Source: Dactylosporangium siamense (GTDB lineage: Bacteria > Actinomycetota > Actinomycetes > Mycobacteriales > Micromonosporaceae). Taken from it: DNA of 60,126 nucleotides. Below the pieces are notes generated by a model. It saw nothing but the letters and a program-made list of their open reading frames with translations. It was not told where the DNA came from and did no database searches. The first letter of the stretch is position 1, and every line of letters begins with the position of its first letter. Both the position numbers and the translations under genes were made by a program. Where the stretch lies: positions 1 to 60,126 of the forward strand of contig NZ_BONQ01000174.1 of assembly GCF_016862795.1 (NCBI RefSeq), in the 5' to 3' direction. Below, in pieces: positions 48,409 to 56,029 of this stretch.

Positions 48409-49121
48409 CGGACCTGGTACCGACTGGTCCCGTCACCCGGCAGCAGCCCCGACGCGACCAGCCAGACCCCGAGTCCCATCGCCGCCGAACCGGTCGCGGG
48501 GTCCTCGGCCACGCCGGCGTCCGGCACCAGCACCCGTGCGTGCGCCTCGTGCCGCTCCGCGTCCCAGTGCAGGACGCTCACGTTGTCGACGAGGCCGACG
48601 GGGCGCAGCCGGCCGACGGCGTCGTCGGTGACGGACAGGAAGGTGAACGACAGCCCGACCCCGGCGTTGCGCGGCGCCGGCCCGACGTGGTCCGACCCGT
48701 CCAGGCCGACCGCGGCGAGCAGCGGCGCCTGGTCCAGGGCCGGTCCGACGGTCGGCCGGCCGCCGGTGACGACGGCACTGCCGTGGACCTCGTCGATGGT
48801 GATCGGGATCAGGCCGGCACCGCACTCCTGCACCACTTCCGCGTCCTTGACCAGGCCGTCCCGGCGAAGGGTGACGGCGCAGCCGACGCTCGGGTGCCCG
48901 GCGAACGGCAGCTCCGTGCCGGGCGTGAAGATCCGGACCCGGTAGGTGGCCTCGGGCACCGTCGGCGGTACCACGAAGATCGTCTCGGAGAGGTTGAACT
49001 CGCGGGCGATCGCCTGCATCTGCTCACCGGCGAGATCCCCGGCGTCGAACACGATGGCGAGGGGGTTGCCGGTGAAGGGGCGATCGGTGAACACGTCGAC
49101 GACCTTGTACCGCAACATCAT
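48267..49121 (-). CDS. PhzF-family isomerase
   Basis: This 284-residue two-lobed PhzF fold has DVFTDRPFTGNPLAIV, catalytic Glu in EFNLSETIFV, FTPGTELPFAGHPSVG and DPATGSAA. Members isomerise phenazine precursors or related acids; no phenazine cluster is here, so the substrate is unknown. ATG 49121 (MMLRYK) is chosen. It converges on EamA with a 142-bp overlap. Confidence 0.92.
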   Translation of the reverse strand: MMLRYKVVDVFTDRPFTGNPLAIVFDAGDLAGEQMQAIAREFNLSETIFVVPPTVPEATYRVRIFTPGTELPFAGHPSVGCAVTLRRDGLVKDAEVVQECGAGLIPITIDEVHGSAVVTGGRPTVGPALDQAPLLAAVGLDGSDHVGPAPRNAGVGLSFTFLSVTDDAVGRLRPVGLVDNVSVLHWDAERHEAHARVLVPDAGVAEDPATGSAAMGLGVWLVASGLLPGDGTSRYQVRQGSEMHRPSLLTCSVTAAGGEAVSATVSGHVVAVASGEMIVPPFVG

Positions 49122-49201
49122 GCTCCGAGCGTATGTGAGCGGGGCGGCCCGGGAGCGGTCCAACCGCGAGCCGGTGGTCTTCTTCAGTAGTCTTGAGCCT
49201 C

Positions 49202-50680
49202 GTGAGCACCGCGCCCAGGGTCTATGTCGCGCGCCTCGCCGGCCTGAGCGTGTTCGACCCGAACGGTGACCAGGTCGGTCGGGTGCGGGACGCGGTCGCG
49301 CGCGCCCGGACCGACGACCTGCCGCCGAGGGTCGTGGGGCTGGTCGCCGAGATGCCGATGCGGCGGCGGATCTTCCTGCCGATCGGCCGGATCACCGCGA
49401 TGGAGCCCGACGCGGTGGTGCTCAACACCGGCACCCTGAACCTGCGCCGTTTCGAGAAACGCCAGGGTGAGCTGCTGGTCCTGGAGGACTTCATCGACCG
49501 GCACGTCAGCGTCCCGGCGACCGGCCGCACCGGCACCGTCGTCGACGTCGCGATGGAGGCCGACCGGACCGGGACGTGGGCGTTGAGCCGGGTCGCGGTC
49601 CGCGAGTACAGCGGCCGGCTCACCCGCCGCGGCCACCTCAACCAGCTCGAATGGGGTGAGGTCGCCGGGCTCGCCGGCACCCCCCACGCCCAGGGCACCG
49701 CCGGCATCCTCGCGGTGCTGGACAACATGCGCCCCGCGGACCTCGCCAACGTGCTGCAGGACCTGTCGGAGAGCCGCCGCGTCGAGGTCGCCACGGCCCT
49801 GGACGACGAGCGCCTCGCCGACGTCCTGGAGGAGCTGCCCGAGCACGACCAGCTGGAGATCATGGCCGCGCTCGAGCCGGAACGGGCCGCCGACGTCCTG
49901 GAGGAGATGGATCCGGACGACGCGGCGGACCTGCTCGCCGAGATGCCCAAGGGCGATCAGGACGTGCTGCTGGACCTCATGCAGCCCGACGAGGCCTCGC
50001 CGGTCCGCGCGCTGCTGGACTACCTGCCGGGCACCGCCGGCTCGGTGATGACGTCCGAGCCGATCGTCATGGCGCCGCACGAGACGGTCGCGGAGGCCCT
50101 CGCGCGCATCCGGGAGCCGCAGCTGTCGCCGGCCGTCGCCGCCGGGGTGTTCGTGACCAGGCCGCCGATGGCGACGCCGACCGGGCGCTACCTCGGTGTC
50201 GTGCACTTCCAGCGGCTGCTGCGGGAGCCGCCGTCGGCGCTGCTCGGCGGGGTCGTCGACAACGACATCAGGCCCCTCGCGCCGCAGTCCACGCTCGGGG
50301 AGATCACCCGGCGGATGGCGACGTACAACCTTGTGGTCATGCCGGTCGTCGACGACAACGACCGGCTCGTCGGCGCCGTCACCGTCGACGACGTCCTCGA
50401 CCACCTGCTGCCGGAGGACTGGCGCGACCGTGAGCACGCCGAACCCGCGTTCCTGAACCCCGCCGGCACCGCGGCCCGCGTGCTCGACGGGGGCTCCGGC
50501 CGCTTCCTCACCGGCGACGGCCCGGCATCCGGCGGCGGCGGCGGTCCGGCTGCCGGCGGCGGTCCGGCTGCCGGCGGCGGCGGCGGCCCGGGCCCGGCTG
50601 CCGGCGGCGGTCCGGCTTCCGGCGGCGGCGCGGCCTCCGGCAACGGCACCGCGGGCAACGGGACGGCCGGCAATGGCTGA
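49202..50680 (+). CDS. MgtE N-domain/CBS protein without transporter domain
   Basis: This 492-residue protein has two PRC-barrel-like stretches (about 5-150), an MgtE intracellular N domain of repeated helical units (LDNMRPADLANVLQDLS, LEPERAADVLEEMDPDDAAD), then a CBS pair (VMTSEPIVMAPHETVAEAL; TYNLVVMPVVDDNDRLVGAV) and a Gly-rich tail. No membrane helices of MgtE are present. It probably senses Mg2+ or nucleotides for the adjacent DUF1003 protein, which it overlaps by 8 bp. Confidence 0.9.
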   Translation: MSTAPRVYVARLAGLSVFDPNGDQVGRVRDAVARARTDDLPPRVVGLVAEMPMRRRIFLPIGRITAMEPDAVVLNTGTLNLRRFEKRQGELLVLEDFIDRHVSVPATGRTGTVVDVAMEADRTGTWALSRVAVREYSGRLTRRGHLNQLEWGEVAGLAGTPHAQGTAGILAVLDNMRPADLANVLQDLSESRRVEVATALDDERLADVLEELPEHDQLEIMAALEPERAADVLEEMDPDDAADLLAEMPKGDQDVLLDLMQPDEASPVRALLDYLPGTAGSVMTSEPIVMAPHETVAEALARIREPQLSPAVAAGVFVTRPPMATPTGRYLGVVHFQRLLREPPSALLGGVVDNDIRPLAPQSTLGEITRRMATYNLVVMPVVDDNDRLVGAVTVDDVLDHLLPEDWRDREHAEPAFLNPAGTAARVLDGGSGRFLTGDGPASGGGGGPAAGGGPAAGGGGGPGPAAGGGPASGGGAASGNGTAGNGTAGNG

Positions 50681-51263
50681 CCGGCGGCGGCTCGATCAGC
50701 CGCGTGAGCCGGGGCGGCTGAAGCTGCCCCGCTTCGACCCGGAGGCCTTCGGCCAGTGGTCGGAGGGAATCGCCCGGTTCATGGGGACCGCGAAGTTCCT
50801 CGTGTACATGACGGTCTTCATCCTCGCCTGGATCGTGTGGAACACCCTCACGCCGAAGGACTGGCAGTTCGACCCGTACACCTTCACGTTCCTGACCCTG
50901 ATCCTGTCGCTGCAGGCGTCCTACGCGGCGCCGCTGATCCTGCTCGCGCAGAACCGGCAGGCGGACCGCGACCGGCTCGCCGGCGACGAGGACCGGCGAC
51001 GCGCCGCCGCTCAGAAGGCGGACACCGAGTATCTCGCCCGCGAGATCGCGTCGCTGCGCATCGCCGTCGGCGAGGTCGCCACCCGCGACTTCCTGCGCTC
51101 CGAGCTGGCCCGGATGAGCGAGGAGCTCGACGAGGCCGCGGTCCGCCGGGCCAAGCTGGAGCGCAAGAAGGCGAAGAAGACGTCCCTGGACGAGCCCATC
51201 GAAGAGGACGATCTCAGTCCGGACGACGACCCACCGCGCCGCCGGGCCCGCTCAGCCCGCTGA
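50673..51263 (+). CDS. DUF1003 membrane protein
   Basis: This 196-residue protein has two membrane helices: the first contains FLVYMTVFILAWIVWN, the second LTLILSLQASYAAPLILLAQNRQ, the DUF1003 signature. A charged coiled-coil tail of about 100 residues follows. It is paired with the CBS protein as in mycobacteria, suggesting a metal- or nucleotide-sensing membrane complex. Role unknown. Confidence 0.9.
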   Translation: MADRRRLDQPREPGRLKLPRFDPEAFGQWSEGIARFMGTAKFLVYMTVFILAWIVWNTLTPKDWQFDPYTFTFLTLILSLQASYAAPLILLAQNRQADRDRLAGDEDRRRAAAQKADTEYLAREIASLRIAVGEVATRDFLRSELARMSEELDEAAVRRAKLERKKAKKTSLDEPIEEDDLSPDDDPPRRRARSAR

Positions 51264-51380
51264 GCTTCTCGTTTTTCCGCCGGTACGACGCCCGCCCGCC
51301 CCGGCTCCACCACCGCGCGATGGCCGCCCCCTGCCCGCCATCGCGCCTGCCCGCCACCGGGCCGCTGCCGAACCCCCGTC

Positions 51381-51510
51381 GTCCCGTGGGTTCCGGCCGC
51401 TCGCTCGCCGTGCTGTGCCCTGACCGCACTTCCGCCGTCCCTTGGGTTCCGGCCGCTCGCTCGCCGTCCCTTGGGTTCCGGCCGCTCGTGCGCCTACTGT
51501 GCCCTGGCCG
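51381..51510 (-). repeat. Tandem repeats behind the O-methyltransferase gene
   Basis: GTCCC(G/T)TGGGTTCCGGCCGCTCG begins units at 51381, 51437 and 51466. The first and last units also share CTGTGCCCTG; in the last that is the end of the methyltransferase coding region. So the gene end plus downstream DNA has been copied. Confidence 0.8.
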
Positions 51511-52192
51511 CCACCAGCAGACCCTCGCCGAGCGGCAGGATCGCCGGCACCCACGCGTCGCTGTCCCGCAACGCCTTGACCGCCTCCCGCAGCAGAACGG
51601 TCTCCGTGTCGCGGATCGTCGGGTCGCTGACCCGCCCGCCACCGAGCGCGCCGGCGAGCACGAGGGTCCCGCCGGGTCGCAGGAGGCGCTCCGCGGCGGC
51701 GGTCACCGCCACGTACTCACTCGGGTCGTGGTCGACGAACACCAGGTCGTACGCCCGGTCCGCGAGCCGCGGCAGCACGTCCAGCGCCCGCCCGCTGATG
51801 ATCCGGGTCCGCGACGGCGGGTTGCCGGCCGCGGCGAAGACCCGCCGGGCCACCCGCTGATGCTCCGGCTCGAGGTCGATGGTGGTGAGGACCCCGTCAC
51901 GGCGCATGCCGCGCAGCAGCCACCCGCCGCTCACCCCCGTGCCGGTGCCGACGTCGACGACGGCCTTGGCGTTGCCGACCGCGGCGACGACCCGCAGCGC
52001 CGCGCCCTCGCCCCGGCTGACACTGGAGATGCCCAGCTCGACGGCCTGCTCACGGGCGGCGGTGAGCACCGGATCCTCCAACACGTAGCCGTCGACGAAG
52101 TCGGCGAACTGTTGTGCGGCTCTGACGGACGGGGGGATGTCGCACCTCCAGGAGACGTCGATCCCCGCAAGCCTAGGAGACCTCGCCCTCAC
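51494..52192 (-). CDS. SAM-dependent O-methyltransferase (Rv1220c-like)
   Basis: This class I methyltransferase (about 232 residues) has the SAM motif VVDVGTGTGVSGGWLLRGM, TTIDLEPEHQ and LVFVDHDPSEYV. It is like the catechol/caffeoyl-CoA type O-methyltransferases that lie next to sigE in mycobacteria. The start is uncertain: GTG 52192 is the most upstream, with no good ribosome site. It is divergent from HtrA with about 55 bp between them; sigE and its anti-sigma gene are missing here. Confidence 0.87.
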   Translation of the reverse strand: MRARSPRLAGIDVSWRCDIPPSVRAAQQFADFVDGYVLEDPVLTAAREQAVELGISSVSRGEGAALRVVAAVGNAKAVVDVGTGTGVSGGWLLRGMRRDGVLTTIDLEPEHQRVARRVFAAAGNPPSRTRIISGRALDVLPRLADRAYDLVFVDHDPSEYVAVTAAAERLLRPGGTLVLAGALGGGRVSDPTIRDTETVLLREAVKALRDSDAWVPAILPLGEGLLVAARAQ

Positions 52193-52247
52193 GTGTGGGA
52201 TGCCGGCCCGTGTAATGCTGGATGCGAAACGGACGGAGGAGCCGATC

Positions 52248-53549
52248 GTGACAGACGGTTCGGCCTGGCGTCAGCCCGGCCACGGCGCATCGACCAGCCC
52301 CGCTGGCTGGCCGGTGCCGCCCGCGCAGCCGCGCCCGCAGCCCGCCGCGAGCAGCTGGTGGTCCGACGCCCTCGCCGACCCGTGGCGCGACCCGGACGCG
52401 CAGGTCGTCGTGGTCAAGACCCCCGTCGAGGAGCCGCCGGAGCTGGAGAAACCGCCGCCGCCCGGGCAGGGCCCGCGGGTCGGCATCGGCCTGGTGCTGA
52501 TCGTGTCGATCGTCACCGCCCTGCTCGCCGGCGCGCTCGGCGGCACCCTCGGCTACGTCTTCGCCGGTGGCGGGGGCAGCATCCTGGGCAACTCACCGCT
52601 CGGCAGCGACCCGCCGCTCAACGGTCGCGCCCCGGACACCGTCGCCGCCCTGGCCAAGAAGGTCCTGCCGAGCGTCGTCACGATCAGCATGCGGGTCGGC
52701 GCCGGCACGTCGCTGGGCTCCGGCTTCGTGGTCTCCGCCGACGGCTACGTGATCACGAACAACCACGTCGTGCAGGGCGGCAACGGCTCGGCCACGGTCC
52801 GCTTCTCCGACGCCTCCGTCGCCCCGGCCACGGTCGTCGGCGGCGACGACGAGTCCGACATCGCCGTGCTGAAAATCAACACCGCGGGCCTGCCCGAAGA
52901 CCAGCTCAAACCGGTCGAGTTCGGCGACTCCGACCAGCTCCAGGTCGGCGACCCGGTCGTCGCGATCGGTTCGCCGCTCGGCCTGACCAGCACCGTCACG
53001 TTCGGCGTGGTCAGCTACCTCGACCGTCCCATCCGCACCAGCGAGGGCGGCACCGCCCGCTACTACTCGGCGATCCAGACCGACGCCGCGGTCAACCAGG
53101 GCAACTCCGGCGGCCCGCTGTTCGACGGCGCCGGCCGGGTCGTCGGCATCAACTCCGTCATCGGCACCCTGTCCGAGGACCAGGCGACCGCCGGCAACGT
53201 CGGCCTCGCCTTCGCCATCCCGATCAACCACGCCCGCCGCGTCGCCCAGGACGTCATCAACACCGGCAAGGCCCGCCGCACTGTGATGGGCGTCTCACCC
53301 GACCCCAGCTACCGCAACCCAGCCGGCGGCGCCCGCCTCGCGTCCGTCGAGGCCAACGGCCCAGCCGCCGGCGCCGGCCTGCACGCGGGCGACGTCATCC
53401 TGGCCGTCAACGGCAAGCCCGTCGAGGAGTTCTGGGACCTGACCGCGCTCATCCGCAAGTACGCTCCGGGCGCCGTGGTAGAGGTCCAGTACCTGCGCGG
53501 CACCACCAAGGAGAAGGCCTCGGTGACCCTGGTCGCCGACGCGAAGTGA
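52248..53549 (+). CDS. HtrA/DegP-like membrane serine protease
   Basis: This 433-residue protease has a Pro-rich cytoplasmic N-terminus (1-75), a membrane helix (about 78-108) and an extracytoplasmic trypsin-like domain with catalytic His173, Asp204 and Ser287 (ITNNHVV, DESDIAVLK, NQGNSGGPL). One PDZ domain at the C-terminus starts near GARLASVEANGPAAGAGL. It degrades misfolded envelope proteins. The GTG follows GGAGGA by about 8 nt. It is followed by tatB. Confidence 0.94.
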   Translation: MTDGSAWRQPGHGASTSPAGWPVPPAQPRPQPAASSWWSDALADPWRDPDAQVVVVKTPVEEPPELEKPPPPGQGPRVGIGLVLIVSIVTALLAGALGGTLGYVFAGGGGSILGNSPLGSDPPLNGRAPDTVAALAKKVLPSVVTISMRVGAGTSLGSGFVVSADGYVITNNHVVQGGNGSATVRFSDASVAPATVVGGDDESDIAVLKINTAGLPEDQLKPVEFGDSDQLQVGDPVVAIGSPLGLTSTVTFGVVSYLDRPIRTSEGGTARYYSAIQTDAAVNQGNSGGPLFDGAGRVVGINSVIGTLSEDQATAGNVGLAFAIPINHARRVAQDVINTGKARRTVMGVSPDPSYRNPAGGARLASVEANGPAAGAGLHAGDVILAVNGKPVEEFWDLTALIRKYAPGAVVEVQYLRGTTKEKASVTLVADAK

Positions 53550-53619
53550 CCGGCAGGCCCTCCCGGATCCGCCCCGCGGGTGCGTAGGCTGGCGGGCGAG
53601 AGCAGGGAGGGCCGGTAAA

Positions 53620-54036
53620 ATGGGCTTGGAAAACCTCGGTGGCTGGGAGTTCATCGTCATCATCCTGGTCGGGTTGTTCATCTTCGGCCCCGACCGACTG
53701 CCGAAGGCGATCAGCGACGGCATGCGCATGCTGCGCAACGTCCGCCAGATGGCCCGCAACGCCACCGGCGACCTGAGCCGCGAGCTCGGCACCGACATCC
53801 AGCTCGAAGACCTGCACCCGAAGGCCTTCCTGCGCAAACACCTGCTCAGCGAGGCCGACGAGGCCGCCCTGCGCCGCCCACTCCAGGACATCGTGGGCGA
53901 GGTCAGGGGCGTCGCCGACACCGTGAAGCGCGACGCCCAGGCAGCGGTCAACGGCACCCCCACCCCGGACCCCGCCCCCGTCCCACTGACCAAGCCCGCC
54001 GCAGCCGCCCGCCCAACCTGGGACGACGTCACATAG
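53620..54036 (+). CDS. tatB: Sec-independent translocase TatB
   Basis: This 138-residue protein has an N-terminal membrane helix with the Tat A/B signature WEFIVIILVGLFIFGPDRLP, then an amphipathic helix (AISDGMRMLRNVRQMARNA), a long helical region and a Pro-rich end. The Gly-Pro in FGPDRLP and the length fit TatB more than TatA. It helps form the Tat receptor complex with TatC, encoded elsewhere. Its last codons are the first unit of a tandem array. Confidence 0.92.
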   Translation: MGLENLGGWEFIVIILVGLFIFGPDRLPKAISDGMRMLRNVRQMARNATGDLSRELGTDIQLEDLHPKAFLRKHLLSEADEAALRRPLQDIVGEVRGVADTVKRDAQAAVNGTPTPDPAPVPLTKPAAAARPTWDDVT

Positions 54037-54347
54037 GTCGCGACCCCGGCCGCCCGCCCTCCGTCCTGGGGCGAAGTCACGAAGGTCACGACCGCGCCGC
54101 CCGCCCGTCCTGGGCCGACGTCACGAAGGTCACGACCCGTCCTCCCCTCCTGGGACGACGCCACGTAGGTCGCGACCCCGCCGCCCGTCCTCCCGTCTTG
54201 CGACGACGCCACGTGGGTCACGACCCGTCGGCTCGCCCTGAAACGACGTCACGTGGGTCACAACCCGTCCGCTCGTCCTGGGACGACGCCACGCAGTCAC
54301 GACCGTGGCGCCCGCTCGCCCTGGAACGACGTCACGTTGGTCACAAC
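54004..54347 (+). repeat. Eight 39-48-bp tandem units starting in the tatB end
   Basis: Unit core: CCTGGGACGACGTCACGTAGGTC-like, ending CACGACC. The first unit encodes the last residues of TatB (TWDDVT stop). Seven diverged copies follow. Spacing varies and most copies keep the GACGTCAC/GACGCCAC core. No protein frame runs through. Confidence 0.9.
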
Positions 54348-54358
54348 CCCTCCGCCCG

Positions 54359-54392
54359 TCCGCTGGCCCGCTGGCCCGCTGGCCCGCTGGCA
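54359..54392. repeat. 8-bp CCGCTGGC microrepeat
   Basis: Four copies of an 8-bp unit follow the tatB array directly. Probably slippage in non-coding DNA. Confidence 0.8.
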
Positions 54393-54583
54393 GAGCTTCG
54401 CCGGGCGTGTACGCCGCACTCGAACCTCTCGCCCGCCCCCATCGCCCGGCCGCCAGCCCTCGACGCCTCGGCAGCCCCACCCTCAGCCTCCGGCCCCGCG
54501 CCAGCGGTTAGGGAGCGCCAGCAGCTCGTGGGTGCCAGCGGTTGCATCGATATCAACCGAGTTGCGGCCCCACCCCCTCCCAT

Positions 54584-54631
54584 GATCTGGAAGACCTCAT
54601 GCACCCCCAGATGCACAAGGCCTTCCGGATC
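54584..54631. terminator. Imperfect inverted repeat in the tatB-alkA gap
   Basis: GATCTGGAAGACCT and AGGCCTTCCGGATC pair with two mismatches around a 20-nt loop. It may end transcripts from either side. No T-run. Confidence 0.45.
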
Positions 54632-54689
54632 ACGGAGCCGCCGAAGGCCGGCACCAGCAACGATCCGCCCCCGCCCCGCGCCGACGGAA

Positions 54690-54869
54690 ACCGGCGCGGG
54701 GGCAGATGCCGGCGCGGGAGCGGAAGCCGGCGCGGGAGCGGAAGCCAGCGCGGGAGCGGAAGCCAGCGCGGGAGCGGAAGCCAGCGCGAGAGCGGAAGCC
54801 AGCGCGAGAGCGGAAGCCAGCGCGAGAGCGGAAGCCAGCGCGCGGGCAGATACCAGCGCGGCAGCGGAA
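54690..54869. repeat. Ten 18-bp tandem repeats
   Basis: The unit GCCAGCGCGAGAGCGGAA and variants is repeated ten times exactly in register, 15 bp downstream of the alkA stop. Being a multiple of three it reads as hexapeptide repeats in every frame (such as AGFRSR), but no start, ribosome site or family supports a gene. CRISPR is excluded because there are no spacers. Confidence 0.9.
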
Positions 54870-54883
54870 CCGACCCCTCGACC

Positions 54884-55843
54884 TCAACCCGCCCGGACCG
54901 CAGCCGCCGCCGCCCGGGCGACCGCTCGCTGCTCACGCTCGATCCAATCCAACCCGGTCCGCGCCGTATACGCCCACCACCCGACCGTCTCCCGATACCA
55001 CTCCCGCAGCTCGGCCGGGGACGGCGGTGGTGCGCCGTAGATGCTCGTGGCCGCCTTCAGGTGCTGCTGCAGCTCCAGCGGCGCCCGGTCCGGGTGGCCG
55101 AGGACCCGCAGGAGCAGCGCGTGCGCCGTGAACGGGCCGACGCCGCGCACGGACAGCAGCGCCGCATACACCTCCTCGGCCGGGCCGGTGCGCAGCCAGT
55201 GCTCGTCGAGGGCGCTGAGGCCAGTGAGGACCGTGTGCAGGCGTCTGGCGCTCAGCATGTTGCTCGCATACGGCTTGAGGCCCGCGACGCCGAGGGCGAC
55301 GAGCGTGGACATCGGCGGGAACGCGGCATAGACGACCCCGTCGACGACACCGTGCGGGCCGTGGGCGGCGAGGAGCCTGCGCTTGCGCGCCGTGGCGAAC
55401 CAGTGCTTGGAGTGGTGCACGAGCGTGTAGAAGACGGCGCCCTCGGTGAGGGAGGCGAAGCGGACCTGGTGGAGGCCTTCGGCGACGGCGAGGATCGGAG
55501 CCATCGCGGGGTCGGCCCGGGCCAGCCCCAGGAACGTGTCGCGGTCGTCGCGGAGGCTGAGCCAGTCGCTGACCCGGTCGCCCACCGTCGCGGTCTCCGC
55601 CGGGGTGAGCGCGTCGTCGCTGAAGACGGTGACCGCGACCCCGTCGTCGCGGCCGACGACTTCGGCGACGACGGCCCGGGTCGGGTCGGTGGGGTGCAGG
55701 AACGCCCGGCGGACCCGGCCGTCGACGACGAGCTGGTCGCCGCTGCACGGTGCGAAGGACTCCATGGCCCGCAGCGAGCAGGCGAAGTTGAACGGGGCGG
55801 TCGCCCGCAGGACGGTGGCGGTGGTGGTGCCGAGTTCGGTCAT
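54884..55843 (-). CDS. AlkA-like HhH-GPD DNA glycosylase
   Basis: This 319-residue DNA-repair glycosylase has an N-terminal beta domain (TVLRATAPFNFACSLRAM) and a helical HhH-GPD domain with the hairpin LLSVRGVGPFTAHALLLRVLG near 240-260. The catalytic Asp is not certain in the translation. It would remove alkylated bases. The ATG at 55843 lies 7 nt after the -10 GAAAAT, so it is probably leaderless. The promoter overlaps an SOS-like box and follows a terminator of a small RNA. Confidence 0.88.
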   Translation of the reverse strand: MTELGTTTATVLRATAPFNFACSLRAMESFAPCSGDQLVVDGRVRRAFLHPTDPTRAVVAEVVGRDDGVAVTVFSDDALTPAETATVGDRVSDWLSLRDDRDTFLGLARADPAMAPILAVAEGLHQVRFASLTEGAVFYTLVHHSKHWFATARKRRLLAAHGPHGVVDGVVYAAFPPMSTLVALGVAGLKPYASNMLSARRLHTVLTGLSALDEHWLRTGPAEEVYAALLSVRGVGPFTAHALLLRVLGHPDRAPLELQQHLKAATSIYGAPPPSPAELREWYRETVGWWAYTARTGLDWIEREQRAVARAAAAAVRAG

Positions 55844-55850
55844 GCCCCAG

Positions 55851-55873
55851 ATTTTCGAACAGGGGTACGACAA
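55851..55873 (-). promoter_or_regulatory. TGTCGTACCCC promoter and SOS-like box of alkA
   Basis: Minus strand: TTGTCGTACCCC, then GAAAAT 11 nt after TTGTCG, then 7 nt to the ATG. The same bases contain TCGTAC-CCCT-GTTCGA (55855-55870), the half-sites of the LexA box at 36413. So damage control by both LexA and a TGTC-type activator is possible. Confidence 0.7.
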
Positions 55874-56000
55874 AAAACGCCGCGTGCCTCAAGGGGCGAG
55901 GCGCGCGGCGTTACCAACGATGCTCCCATCGGCGGAGACGCGGGACAAGCCCGTCATCGTTCGTGTGATGTGTTACCGCCGGCGGCAGGCCCCCTGAACA
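55870..56000 (-). ncRNA. Candidate structured RNA with U-tract terminator
   Basis: On the minus strand, AACGATG/CATCGTT closes a three-way junction holding the small stems CGGG/CCCG and CTCC/GGAG. This is followed by a strong hairpin (AACGCCGCG with its complement) and TTTTTT, a textbook intrinsic terminator. No gene on this strand lies upstream, since mrp faces away. It may be a free small RNA or an attenuator leader of alkA. A 22-codon frame (start MTGLSRVSADG) lies inside. The 5' end is not defined. Confidence 0.6.
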
Positions 56001-56029
56001 GGCGGGAATGCCGACGTACCATAGCGGAC

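Noticed and set aside
54690-54869. Possible CRISPR array
   Set aside because: The units are contiguous 18-bp copies with no spacers and no cas genes.
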